This document shows positions 1 through 8,443 of a stretch of 50,394 nucleotides of DNA, in pieces; positions within the stretch are counted from its first letter, which is position 1, and each line of letters starts with the position of its first letter. The stretch is taken from contig NZ_PZZL01000013.1 of assembly GCF_003046185.1 (NCBI RefSeq), forward strand, positions 1-50,394. Reading direction: 5' to 3'. The notes beneath the pieces were generated by a model. That model did not search any database and had not been told where the DNA came from. It saw only the letters and a program-made list of their open reading frames with translations. The translations under genes and the position numbers were made by a program. The stretch comes from Phreatobacter oligotrophus. Its GTDB lineage: Bacteria; Pseudomonadota; Alphaproteobacteria; Rhizobiales; Phreatobacteraceae.

Positions 1-158
1 TCGGAACCCGGGATGAAGAAGAAGCCCGCGCCGTAGGTGTCGCAGATGCGAACGTACTCGGCGGGAGCAGCCTTGCCCGGGAGATCCGCTGCCTGGGCGC
101 CCGAGAGGGCAATGAAGCCCGCCGCAGCGCCGAGAAGAAGGCTCTTAACCGTCTTCAT
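1..158 (-). CDS. Porin, N-terminal fragment (Omp2/Porin_2 family), cut by window edge
   Basis: About 52 residues of the N-terminus are present and the rest lies beyond the left edge. The protein starts [20 protein letters not shown], a signal peptide ending near AQA-AD. The mature start continues with [18 protein letters not shown], the conserved opening of alphaproteobacterial trimeric porins of the Brucella Omp2 type (Porin_2). Such proteins form general diffusion channels in the outer membrane. The start codon at 158 is preceded on the minus strand by GGAGG at a good distance. The family call rests on the N-terminal signature alone; the barrel cannot be checked here. Confidence 0.85.
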   Translation of the reverse strand, partial: MKTVKSLLLGAAAGFIALSGAQAADLPGKAAPAEYVRICDTYGAGFFFIPGS

Positions 159-747
159 GTTGTAGACCTCCAAATGTTTCTCCTGAGGGAGCCTGGTTCC
201 GCGCCGTTGGACGGCTTTGGTTCCGATATTCCCCGTGTGGCCGCCTTTTCTGCTGTCGTGGCTGTCTGCCGTTCGACCCCAGGAAGGGCGGTGCGACCGG
301 GGTGCCCCCCTTCGTCGCAGGGTCACCTTTACCGATGCCCTTGCGTCGATCAATCGAAACAAGCGCCGCAGAGGCCGTGTGGAAAGGCTTTGGCAAGGAC
401 TGTTGCAGGAAGGACACGCGCGTTTTAACCGCAGTCCGCCACGTCACAGCATCCGCAATCCGTTGAAATATCGAACAAAAAGGCAATTCACGCCGGCGTG
501 AACGGGTTAACGTCTCCCGCGTCCGATCCGCGGCCTTGTCGGCAAAGCCAGCGGTTTTGGCGGTATGTCGGTAGGTTCTCCACGCGCCGGGGGCGTGGAA
601 TCGCGCCGTTTTGGAACAGCGGCGCCCAAGGGGGGGCAAATGCCTCGCGGGCCGCCCTCCAGAACCGCTGAACCCCACGGGGCCGAAGGCGCGCCGCGGG
701 GTTCATGGAGTTTGCGCCAGGACCAGTTCGTCCGTCGAATCGCGGGA
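159..747. other. Long intergenic region upstream of the porin gene; no gene seen
   Basis: These 589 bases separate the divergently placed 5' end of the porin gene from the 3' end of the Gly-rich protein gene. Open frames exist on both strands, but they are compositionally odd, lack ribosome sites and resemble nothing recognised. The region probably holds the porin promoter and a long leader. The clearest structure is a perfect 16-bp palindrome at 487-502, listed separately. Confidence 0.6.
487..502. promoter_or_regulatory. Perfect 16-bp palindrome upstream of porin gene, candidate operator
   Basis: TTCACGCCGGCGTGAA reads identically on both strands. It lies in the most AT-rich part of the 589-base gap, about 330 bases before the porin start codon. 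Palindromes of this size often bind dimeric repressors, but no regulator is known to match this one, and the distance to the porin start is large. Confidence 0.3.
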
Positions 748-1158
748 TCAGCAGGCGCCGGCGCTGCGGCTGTAGGGTTGCGAGTCGCGGCGGGCGCTGG
801 CGAGGGCGGAGGCGGCGTCCTGCTCGGTGCGGGCACTCGAGAAGGCGTTCTCGTAGGCGACCGCCCCCAGCGAGGTCATCGGCCCCGAGTCGAACTGGAT
901 GGCATAGAGTCGCTGATTGGAGCGCGGGTCGTAGCCGATGGCGGCGACGGCGCGCAGGCAGAACTGCCCGACCGGCACGGTGCGGATCGACACGGTCATC
1001 CGGTTGGAGCGCTGGTCGATCGTGCCGTCATTGCTGCCGTGGCCACCGCCGCCGCCGCCACCACCGCCGCTGAAGCTCTGGGCGAGGGCAAGGCCGGGGC
1101 CGGCCGCGAGGAGGGCGGCGAGGACCAGTGCGGGACGGATCGAACGGGGCATGGACAT
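748..1158 (-). CDS. Exported Gly-rich small protein of unknown function
   Basis: The product is 136 residues long. It has an N-terminal signal peptide (hydrophobic stretch about 9-24, likely cleavage after ALAQ), then a run of nine glycines at about residues 30-38, then a soluble domain of about 95 residues. Two cysteines, one mid-domain (GQFC) and one at the C-terminus (AGAC), could form a disulfide in the periplasm. A second ATG lies two codons downstream, but GAGG about 8 bases before 1158 favours the first. Function is unknown. The gene stands alone, convergent with nothing and divergent from the OmpA-family gene. Confidence 0.7.
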   Translation of the reverse strand: MSMPRSIRPALVLAALLAAGPGLALAQSFSGGGGGGGGGHGSNDGTIDQRSNRMTVSIRTVPVGQFCLRAVAAIGYDPRSNQRLYAIQFDSGPMTSLGAVAYENAFSSARTEQDAASALASARRDSQPYSRSAGAC

Positions 1159-1454
1159 GGGGCTTCCTCGTCTCGGGCGCTTCGTCCGGGCTCGGTGATC
1201 GGCGATGTGCGATCAACGGCGCCGGGACGCCGCCGGTTTCATTGAGGCGCGGCGACCGGGCGAGGCCCGGCACGCTCCGCTCTCCTTATAAGTATGCGCT
1301 GCCGCTGCCGGAGGCCAGTAGCGGTCGCGTGAGCGCGCGCGAGCGCGGCGGCCGGCAGGCGCGCGCGGCGTCTTTTCCCTTGCGTGGCGACGGGGGCGGC
1401 GGCATGTCCGCACCACCGGCGCGCCGATGCCGGATTCGGACGAACTGGCGGGGG
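1159..1454. other. Divergent intergenic region
   Basis: This gap of about 296 bases lies between the Gly-rich protein gene (minus) and the OmpA-family gene (plus). A TATAAG hexamer at 1287-1292 could be a -10 element for the plus-strand gene, but no convincing -35 partner is visible. An open frame extends upstream from the OmpA gene through this area, but its sequence does not look like a protein N-terminus. Confidence 0.4.
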
Positions 1455-3023
1455 ATGATGATGGCGGCTGCAGGTCGGATCCGTTTCGCTGTCGCCGGCT
1501 GGCTGGCGCTGGTCGCCGCCCTGGTGCCGGCGCCTGAGCGTGCTCATGCGGAGACAGGCACGCAGCTCTCCCTCGTGCGCGAGGGGGATCTCGTCGCCAT
1601 CGGCGGGGTCCTGCCGGATGAGGCGACGCGCGAGGCGCTGGCGGCTGCGCTTCGCGCTGCAGGCGGCGACATCGCCACGATCGATACGACCGAGATCCGT
1701 CCCGACGCACCGGCCGCCTTCCGCGAGGCCGCCACCTGGGCCGGGGCCATCATCGCCCGGCTGAAGCCCGGAGCGGTCCTGGTCTCCGGCACGACCTTGA
1801 CCGTCGAGGGCCGCCCCGACGGCCTCGCCGGCGCCGATGCGGTCCGCGCGGCCCTTGCCGCCCTGCCGACCGGCTTCACCCTGCAGCGCGAGGCGCTTAA
1901 CCCCCCGCGGGTCGCACCCTTCACCCTCACGCTCTGGCGCAGCGGCGACACGGTGCGGATCGCCGGTGTGGTGGCCTCGCCGGAGGATCGCGATGCCATC
2001 GCGGCCTTCGCCCGCTCGCTTGGCCTTCAGCCCGAGGGCGGCGCAGCGGTCGCTGCCGGGGCTCCCGCCGGGATCGACTGGGCCGGCGCGGCCCGGTTCG
2101 GCCTCATGCAGCTCGCCCGGCTCAGGGGCGGCGAGGTGCGAATCGTCGATCGCAGCCTCTCCGTCACCGGCGAGCCCGCCGACCGTGCCGGCTATGTCGC
2201 GGTGAACCGGGCCCTGCGCGAGGGGCCGGGCGCCGCTGTCGGCGTCACGGTCGCCAGCGCCACCATCGCCGCCCCCGTGGTGTCGCCCTTCCGCTGGGCG
2301 GCGGTGAAGCGCGACGGACGCGTGCTGCTGCGGGGCTATGTCTCCTCGGAAGCCGAGCGCGTCGAGATCCGGTCGGCGGCCGAGGCGCTCGCCGCGCCCG
2401 CCACCGTCATCGACGAGCAGGAGCTGGCCTCCGGGGCGCCCCAGGGCTTCGTGACGGCAGCCATTGCCGGGGTCGGCCACCTCGCCCTCGTGGAGACGGG
2501 CGAGGCGAGGCTGGAGGGCACGAGCCTCGCCGTCACCGGCCGCGTGCCGGACGCCGCATCGGAAACGGCGGCGCGCGCCGCCATCACCGGGTCTGCTCCG
2601 TTCGGGTTCACGGTCACCACGACGCTGACAGCCCCCGCCGCATCGCCGCCGCCCCCGGCGCCGCCGGCCTGCATCGCTGCGGTCGCGGCGGAACTCGCGC
2701 AGGGCGGCATCGCCTTCCGCATCAGCCGCGACGTGATGGAGCCGGCGAGCCAGGCGCGTCTCGACCGGGTGGCGCAGGCCATGAACACCTGCCCCCGCGT
2801 CCGCTTCACCATTGCCGGCCACACCGATTCCGACGGCATCGCGGCCCAGAACGTCGACCTGAGCCAGCGCCGGGCGCAGGCGGTCGTCGCCCATCTCATC
2901 CGCCGCGGCGTCGAGGCAGGCCGCCTCCTCGCCGAGGGGCATGGCGCGACGCGGCCGCTGGTTCCGAACGACAGCCCTGCCAACAAGGCGCGCAACCGCC
3001 GCATCGAGATCGTCGCCCGCTGA
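1455..3023 (+). CDS. OmpA-family protein with tandem BON-like modules
   Basis: The product is 522 residues. The start at 1455 (ATG-ATG-ATG run) follows a G-rich ribosome site and leads into a signal peptide ending about residue 34. Three modules of roughly 120-130 residues follow. Each combines a strand pattern of the type 'R-x-GD-x-V-x-I-x-GV' plus helix with a second half of the type 'L-x-V-x-G', resembling BON domains in tandem. A Pro-rich linker precedes a C-terminal OmpA domain (about 415-522) with GHTDSDG and NRRIEI, the Asp and Arg positions used to bind peptidoglycan diaminopimelate. Expected role: periplasmic or outer-membrane protein tethered to the cell wall. The BON similarity is by eye; the OmpA domain is secure. 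Confidence 0.85.
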   Translation: MMMAAAGRIRFAVAGWLALVAALVPAPERAHAETGTQLSLVREGDLVAIGGVLPDEATREALAAALRAAGGDIATIDTTEIRPDAPAAFREAATWAGAIIARLKPGAVLVSGTTLTVEGRPDGLAGADAVRAALAALPTGFTLQREALNPPRVAPFTLTLWRSGDTVRIAGVVASPEDRDAIAAFARSLGLQPEGGAAVAAGAPAGIDWAGAARFGLMQLARLRGGEVRIVDRSLSVTGEPADRAGYVAVNRALREGPGAAVGVTVASATIAAPVVSPFRWAAVKRDGRVLLRGYVSSEAERVEIRSAAEALAAPATVIDEQELASGAPQGFVTAAIAGVGHLALVETGEARLEGTSLAVTGRVPDAASETAARAAITGSAPFGFTVTTTLTAPAASPPPPAPPACIAAVAAELAQGGIAFRISRDVMEPASQARLDRVAQAMNTCPRVRFTIAGHTDSDGIAAQNVDLSQRRAQAVVAHLIRRGVEAGRLLAEGHGATRPLVPNDSPANKARNRRIEIVAR

Positions 3024-3147
3024 CCTCCCCATTGCCGCGCCGCTTCCCGCCGCTTCCGTTTGAAGACGGCGCATCCATCCGTTAAAGGGACGCAACTCCC
3101 GTTCGGCCCGGCGCGCCAAGCGCCCACCAGAAGACCCTGAGGCTTCC

Positions 3148-4926
3148 ATGCACCGCTACCGTTCCCACACCTGCGGCGAGCTGCGCTCAACCCATGTGGC
3201 CGAGACCGTCCGGCTGTCCGGCTGGTGCCACCGCATCCGCGACCATGGCGGCATCCTCTTCGTCGACCTGCGCGACCATTACGGCATCACCCAGTGCCTC
3301 GCCGATCCGGATTCGCCGGCCTTCAAGGCGCTGGAAGCCTGCCGCGCCGAGTGGGTCATCCGCATCGACGGCCGGGTCAAGGCGCGCGACGAGGGGCTGA
3401 AGAACCCCAAGATCGGCACCGGCGACGTCGAGGTGTTCATCACCGACCTCGAGGTGCTCGGCAAGGCGGACGAGCTGCCGCTGCAGGTCTTCGGCGACCA
3501 GGACTATCCGGAGGAGACGCGGCTCAAGTACCGCTTCCTCGACCTGCGCCGCGAGAAGCTGCACAAGAACATCATGACCCGCGGCGAGGTGATCGACGCC
3601 ATCCGCCGGCGCATGAAGGGCCAGGGCTTCTTCGAGTTCCAAACGCCCATCCTGACGGCCTCATCGCCGGAAGGCGCCCGCGACTTCCTCGTGCCGAGCC
3701 GCATCCATCCCGGCAAGTTCTACGCGCTGCCGCAGGCCCCCCAGCAGTACAAGCAGCTCATCATGATGAGCGGCTTCGACCGCTACTTCCAGATCGCGCC
3801 CTGCTTCCGCGACGAGGACCCGCGCGCCGACCGCCTGCCGGGTGAGTTCTACCAGCTGGACCTCGAGATGAGCTTCGTCGAGCAGGAAGACGTCTTCGCC
3901 TCGGTCGAGCCGGTCATCCGCGGCGTCTTCGAGGATTTCGCCGAGGGCAAGCCGGTCACTCAGAAGTTCCCGCGCATTCCCTATGCCGAGTCCATGCGCA
4001 AATACGGCTCCGACAAGCCGGACCTGCGCAACCCGCTGGTGATGCAGGGCGTCTCGGATCATTTCCGCGAGTCGGGCTTCAAAGTCTTCGCGCGGATGCT
4101 GGAAGATCCGAAGAACGAGGTCTGGGCGATCCCCGCGCCGGGCGGCGGCTCGCGTGCCTTCTGCGACCGGATGAATTCCTGGGCGCAGAGCGAGGGCCAG
4201 CCTGGCCTTGGCTACATCATGTGGCGCGAGGGCGGCGAGGGCGCCGGTCCCATCGCCAACAATGTCGGCCCTGAGCGCACCGCCGCGATCCGCGACCAGC
4301 TCGGCATGAAAGAAGGCGACGCGGCCTTCTTCGTCGCCGGCAATCCCGAGAAGTTCGTGAAGTTCGCGGGCCTTGCCCGCACCAAGGTGGGCGAGGAGCT
4401 GAACCTCATCGACAAGGACCGGTTCGAGCTCGCCTGGATCGTCGACTTCCCCTTCTACGAGTGGAACGAGGACGAGAAGAAGATCGACTTCTCCCACAAT
4501 CCCTTCTCCATGCCGCAGGGTGGCCTTGAGGCGCTGCAGAGCCAGGATCCGCTGTCGATCAAGGCCTTCCAGTACGACATCACCTGCAACGGCTACGAGA
4601 TCGCCTCGGGCGGCATCCGCAACCATCGCCCGCAGGCCATGGTGAAGGCCTTCGAGCTCGCCGGCTATTCCGAGGAGACGGTGATCGAGCGCTTCGGCGG
4701 CATGTATCGCGCCTTCCATTACGGCGCGCCGCCCCATGGCGGCATGGCGGCCGGTATCGACCGCATCGTCATGCTGATCTGCGGCGTGCAGAACCTGCGC
4801 GAGATCTCGCTCTTCCCGATGAACCAGCGGGCGGAAGACCTGCTCATGGGGTCGCCGAGCGAGGCGACCCCGAAGCAGCTGCGCGAGCTCTCCATCCGCA
4901 TCGCCGTGGATCCGAAGAAGCCGTGA
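3148..4926 (+). CDS. aspS: Aspartyl-tRNA synthetase
   Basis: The product is 592 residues, the usual size for bacterial AspRS. It charges tRNA-Asp with aspartate, and in many alphaproteobacteria also tRNA-Asn. Visible parts are the OB-fold anticodon-binding domain at the N-terminus, class II motif 2 ([15 protein letters not shown]), the bacterial GAD insertion in the middle, and motif 3 near the C-terminus ([15 protein letters not shown]). Whether it is discriminating cannot be told from the sequence alone. The stop codon overlaps the possible GTG start of the next gene, so the two are probably co-transcribed. Confidence 0.97.
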   Translation: MHRYRSHTCGELRSTHVAETVRLSGWCHRIRDHGGILFVDLRDHYGITQCLADPDSPAFKALEACRAEWVIRIDGRVKARDEGLKNPKIGTGDVEVFITDLEVLGKADELPLQVFGDQDYPEETRLKYRFLDLRREKLHKNIMTRGEVIDAIRRRMKGQGFFEFQTPILTASSPEGARDFLVPSRIHPGKFYALPQAPQQYKQLIMMSGFDRYFQIAPCFRDEDPRADRLPGEFYQLDLEMSFVEQEDVFASVEPVIRGVFEDFAEGKPVTQKFPRIPYAESMRKYGSDKPDLRNPLVMQGVSDHFRESGFKVFARMLEDPKNEVWAIPAPGGGSRAFCDRMNSWAQSEGQPGLGYIMWREGGEGAGPIANNVGPERTAAIRDQLGMKEGDAAFFVAGNPEKFVKFAGLARTKVGEELNLIDKDRFELAWIVDFPFYEWNEDEKKIDFSHNPFSMPQGGLEALQSQDPLSIKAFQYDITCNGYEIASGGIRNHRPQAMVKAFELAGYSEETVIERFGGMYRAFHYGAPPHGGMAAGIDRIVMLICGVQNLREISLFPMNQRAEDLLMGSPSEATPKQLRELSIRIAVDPKKP

Positions 4927-5819
4927 GCGGGGCAGGGGGCATGGAGGGCGTCCAGGGCGGTTTCACCAGCCGTTTCGTCACGTCCTCCGATGGACTGAAG
5001 CTCCATGCCCGCCTCTATGGGCAGCCGGTCAGTGGCCGGCTGCCGGTGCTGTGCCTGCCGGGCCTGTCGCGCAATGCCGGTGATTTCGACGTGGTGGCGC
5101 GGGCGCTTGCTGCCGAGCGGCAGGTGGTCGCGCTGGATTATCGCGGGCGCGGCCTCTCGGACCGCGATCCGAACTGGCAGAACTATGCGCTGCCCGTCGA
5201 GCTGAACGACCTGCTCGCCGTCACCACGGTGCTGGGCCTCGAGCGGGCCGTGTTCCTCGGCACCTCGCGGGGCGGGCTCCTCACCATGCTCACCACGGCG
5301 GCGCGGCCGACCCTCATCGCCGGCGCCATCCTCAATGACATCGGCCCGGTCATCGACGGGGCGGGCCTTGCCCGCATCAAGAGCTATCTCGGCCGCCTGC
5401 CGGGCCCGGCCAACTGGGACGAGGCGGTGACGCTGCTCAAGACCATCTCGCAGTCACGCTTTCCCGCGCTCACCGACGAGGACTGGCGGCGCCAGGCCGG
5501 CAGCATCTGGATGGAGCGCGAGGGCAGGCTGGAAGCCGCCTTCGATCCGGCGCTGGCCAAGACCCTGGAAGCGGTAAACTTCGACCAGCCGCTGCCGACC
5601 CTCTGGCCGCAGTTCGACGGACTGGGTGCCGTGCCGGTCATGGTCATCCGCGGGGCCAATTCCGACATCCTGTCGGAGGGCACCGTCGCCGCCATGGCGG
5701 CGCGGCGGCCGGACCTCGACATCCTCACCGTGCCGGGGCAGGGCCACGCACCGCTTCTGAACGACGCGCCGTCGATCACCCGCATCCAGGCCTTCGTGCG
5801 GCGCTGCGACGCGGCCTGA
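4923..5819 (+). CDS. Alpha/beta hydrolase
   Basis: The product is 298 residues from the GTG at 4923, which overlaps the aspS stop. An in-frame ATG at 4941 would give 292 residues and is an equally plausible start. The alpha/beta-hydrolase fold is clear. The oxyanion region is LCLPGLSRN (about 43-51), the nucleophile elbow is G-T-S-R-G with Ser115, the acid is probably Asp248 (GANSD), and the general base is His275 (GQGH). The substrate is unknown; the family includes esterases, lipases and C-C hydrolases. It probably shares a transcript with aspS through translational coupling, without an obvious functional link. Confidence 0.9.
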   Translation: MSGAGGMEGVQGGFTSRFVTSSDGLKLHARLYGQPVSGRLPVLCLPGLSRNAGDFDVVARALAAERQVVALDYRGRGLSDRDPNWQNYALPVELNDLLAVTTVLGLERAVFLGTSRGGLLTMLTTAARPTLIAGAILNDIGPVIDGAGLARIKSYLGRLPGPANWDEAVTLLKTISQSRFPALTDEDWRRQAGSIWMEREGRLEAAFDPALAKTLEAVNFDQPLPTLWPQFDGLGAVPVMVIRGANSDILSEGTVAAMAARRPDLDILTVPGQGHAPLLNDAPSITRIQAFVRRCDAA

Positions 5820-5916
5820 CGGCGTCTGGCCTCTGCATAGGCCTTTGCGCCGCCTTGGAATCCGAACAGGCGGCCACTAAGGTCCGCCTCCCGGGGGCTG
5901 CATCGACTGCGCGACA

Positions 5917-6447
5917 GTGAACATTCCGAATCTTCTCACGCTGCTGCGCATCCTGCTGGTGCCGATCGTCGTCTGGGCGATCGCCCAGAAGCAGATGGAA
6001 ATCGCCCTCGCGGCCTTTGTCGTGGCCGGCGTGACGGATGCGGTCGACGGCTATATCGCCAAGCACTTCAACCAGCAGACCGAGCTCGGCGCCTATCTCG
6101 ATCCGCTCGCCGACAAGGCGCTGATCGTCTCGATCTACGTCTCCCTCGCCATTTTCGGCTTCATTCCGCCCTGGGTGGCGATCCTCGTCGTCTCCCGCGA
6201 CATCATGATCGTCGGCGCCGTGGTGCTGGCGACGCTGATGGAAAAGCCGCTCACCATCCAGCCACTGATGGTCTCGAAGGCCAACACGGCCGCGCAGATC
6301 ATCTTCGCCGCGCTGGTCCTCGCCGCCCAGGGGCTCAAGATCGACCTCGGATGGGCCATCATGATCGCCATGTACGCGGTCGCCGGCCTCACCCTGGCGT
6401 CAGCCGCCGCCTACATGGTCGGCTGGACCCGGCACATGTCGACCTGA
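5917..6447 (+). CDS. CDP-alcohol phosphatidyltransferase (PgsA/cardiolipin-synthase-like)
   Basis: The product is a 176-residue integral membrane enzyme starting at GTG 5917. The CDP-alcohol phosphatidyltransferase motif is complete at 41-66: Asp41, Asp44, Gly45, Ala48, then Lys49 where Arg is usual, Gly58, Asp62 and Asp66. These residues bind the CDP-diacylglycerol diphosphate and metal ions. About four to five hydrophobic segments follow. Likely reaction: transfer of the phosphatidyl group from CDP-diacylglycerol to an alcohol such as glycerol-3-phosphate or phosphatidylglycerol. The exact acceptor cannot be read from the motif. It is the first gene of a run toward ppx. Confidence 0.88.
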   Translation: MNIPNLLTLLRILLVPIVVWAIAQKQMEIALAAFVVAGVTDAVDGYIAKHFNQQTELGAYLDPLADKALIVSIYVSLAIFGFIPPWVAILVVSRDIMIVGAVVLATLMEKPLTIQPLMVSKANTAAQIIFAALVLAAQGLKIDLGWAIMIAMYAVAGLTLASAAAYMVGWTRHMST

Positions 6448-6547
6448 CTGCGGCGCAGCACCGCGCCCCTTGAAAGCCGGGCCGCGCCTTGCGACCTTGG
6501 CCTTGCCCAGCATCGACCCGCGCCGCGGGACGCAGAGAGGATCACCG

Positions 6548-7651
6548 GTGACGCTCCAGAGACAGGTCGGCTTCTGGATCGGCGGCCTCGCCGTGCTGGC
6601 GCTGGCCCTCTACGTGCTGCGCGGCATTCTCCTGCCTTTCGTCGCGGGCCTCGCGCTCGCCTATTTCCTCGATCCTTTCGTCAGCCGGCTCGAGCGCCTG
6701 CGGGTGCCGCGGGTCGTCGGCGCGCTGGCTGTCATCGGCACCTTCGTCGTCGTCTTCATCGTGCTGATGCTGCTGATCGTGCCGGTGCTCGCGACGCAGC
6801 TCACCGCCTTCGTGGCGCGGCTGCCGAGCTATGTCGTGCAATTGCAGGCGCTGGCCACCGAGCAGAACCGCGAATGGCTGCAGCGGGTCCTCGGCGACCG
6901 GCTGCCCGACGTCTCCCGCAGCGTTGCCGAACTCGTGACGCAGTCGACGGGCTGGATCGCCAGCTTCGTCCAGCAGAGCTTGTGGGCGGGCGGCGCGACC
7001 TTCATCTATCTCTTCGGCCTCGCCGTGATCACGCCCGTCGTCGCCTTCTACCTGCTGAAGGACTGGACGCGGATGATGGACAAGGTCGATTCCTGGCTGC
7101 CGCTGCCCCACAAGGAGACGATCCTCGGCCTGATGCGCGAGATGAACATCGCCATGGCGGGTTTCGTGCGCGGGCAGGCCACGGTCTGCCTCGTGCTGAT
7201 GATCTATTACGGCATGGCCCTGAGCGGCGCGGGCCTGAATTTCGGCCTGCTGATCGGGCTCGGCACCGGGTTCCTCAGCTTCATCCCCTATGTCGGCTCG
7301 ATCACCGGCCTGATGTTCGCCGCGGGCGTCGCCATCGTCCAGTTCTGGCCAGACTGGACCATGGTCTTCGTCATCCTTGCCATTTTCGGCATCGGCGTCT
7401 TCTTCGAGTCCTACGTGCTCTACCCGAACCTCGTGGGTGAATCGGTCGGCCTGCATCCGGTCTGGCTGATGTTCGCCCTCTTCGCCTTCGGCGCCCTGTT
7501 CGGCTTTGCCGGGCTGATGCTCGCCGTGCCGCTCGCCGCCTCCATCGGCGTCTTGACGCGGTTCGCCATCAGGCAATACCTCGCGAGCCCGCTCTATACG
7601 GGCGTCACGCGGCCAGAGCCGCTTGGAGGTCCGGCACGTCCGGAGAGGTGA
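6548..7651 (+). CDS. AI-2E family transporter / PerM-like permease
   Basis: The product is 367 residues from GTG 6548, chosen because AGAGAGG sits 7 bases upstream and the protein then begins directly with the first membrane segment. A TTG 78 bases upstream also keeps the frame but adds an unlikely leader. Paired hydrophobic segments at the N-terminus, a polar helical region (about 85-150) and a C-terminal block of membrane segments match the AI-2E/PerM family. Members have been linked to autoinducer-2 export and Na+/H+ antiport; the substrate here is unknown. Its TGA ends one base before the hdaA start. Confidence 0.9.
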   Translation: MTLQRQVGFWIGGLAVLALALYVLRGILLPFVAGLALAYFLDPFVSRLERLRVPRVVGALAVIGTFVVVFIVLMLLIVPVLATQLTAFVARLPSYVVQLQALATEQNREWLQRVLGDRLPDVSRSVAELVTQSTGWIASFVQQSLWAGGATFIYLFGLAVITPVVAFYLLKDWTRMMDKVDSWLPLPHKETILGLMREMNIAMAGFVRGQATVCLVLMIYYGMALSGAGLNFGLLIGLGTGFLSFIPYVGSITGLMFAAGVAIVQFWPDWTMVFVILAIFGIGVFFESYVLYPNLVGESVGLHPVWLMFALFAFGALFGFAGLMLAVPLAASIGVLTRFAIRQYLASPLYTGVTRPEPLGGPARPER

Positions 7652-7652
7652 G

Positions 7653-8354
7653 ATGGTCCCGACCGCACCGCGGCCCGGTCCGCGGCAGATGGCCCTGGAT
7701 CTGGCGCTGCCCGAAAGCCTGTCCCGCGATGATTTCCTCCCCGCGCCCTGCAATGCCGCGGCGCTCGGGCTCGTCGAGGGCTGGCCGGACTGGCCGGCCA
7801 AGACCGTCGCGCTGATCGGTCCTCCGGGGGCGGGGAAGAGCCATCTCGGGTCGATCTGGGCCGACATCGCCGGTGCCCGACGGGTCGCGGCGCGCGATCT
7901 CGCCGGCATCGTGCCGGCCGATGCGCTGGCGACCGGGGCGCTGCTCCTGGAAGATGCCGGACCGCGCACCTCCGAGGTCGCGCTGTTCCATCTCCTCAAT
8001 GCCGCGCGCGAGGAGGACGCCTTCCTGCTCCTCACCGCGCGGGAGGCGCCGGTCTCCTGGGGCGTCGGCCTCAAGGACCTCGCCTCGCGGCTGAGGGCGT
8101 TGCCGGTCGTTGCGCTGGAGGAGCCGGAGGATGCGCTGCTGCGCGCCGTGCTGGTCAAGCTCTTCGCGGATCGGCAGCTCGTGGTCGACGGCGACATCGT
8201 CGAATATCTGGCGCGGCGGATGGAGCGCTCGCTCGATGCGGCGCGCCGCCTCGTCGCCGAACTGGACCGCGAGGCGCTGGAGACCGGGCGGCGGCTGACC
8301 CGGCCGCTGGCGGCGCAGGTCCTCGACCGGGTGATGCAGCCGAACTTGTTTTGA
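7653..8354 (+). CDS. hdaA: HdaA, DnaA-related regulator of replication initiation
   Basis: The product is 233 residues from ATG 7653 with GAGAGG upstream. It is homologous to the AAA+ domain of DnaA but ends without the C-terminal helix-turn-helix that binds DnaA boxes. Walker A is GPPGAGKS (56-63) and Walker B is LLLED (97-101). Residues 12-17, QMALDL, look like the short beta-clamp-binding peptide found at the N-terminus of Hda proteins. Known role of the family: with the DNA-loaded clamp it stimulates ATP hydrolysis by DnaA, preventing re-initiation. The location after a PerM-type permease and before ppk is an arrangement I recall from other Rhizobiales. Confidence 0.87.
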   Translation: MVPTAPRPGPRQMALDLALPESLSRDDFLPAPCNAAALGLVEGWPDWPAKTVALIGPPGAGKSHLGSIWADIAGARRVAARDLAGIVPADALATGALLLEDAGPRTSEVALFHLLNAAREEDAFLLLTAREAPVSWGVGLKDLASRLRALPVVALEEPEDALLRAVLVKLFADRQLVVDGDIVEYLARRMERSLDAARRLVAELDREALETGRRLTRPLAAQVLDRVMQPNLF

Positions 8355-8443
8355 CGGCTCGCGTTCAAGCTGTTTGACGGCCGTCACAGTGCCGTCATGA
8401 TGGCGGGCGAAGGGTGACCACCAACCCGCCCGAAAGGTTCAGC

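Noticed and set aside
145-678. Open frame of 177 codons on the minus strand before the porin gene
   Set aside because: It overlaps the porin ribosome site and start, has no start signal of its own, and its Arg/Pro-rich sequence is not protein-like.
1239-3149. Open frame of 636 codons on the minus strand
   Set aside because: It is antisense to the OmpA-family gene, with no ribosome site and biased Arg/Gly/Ala content.
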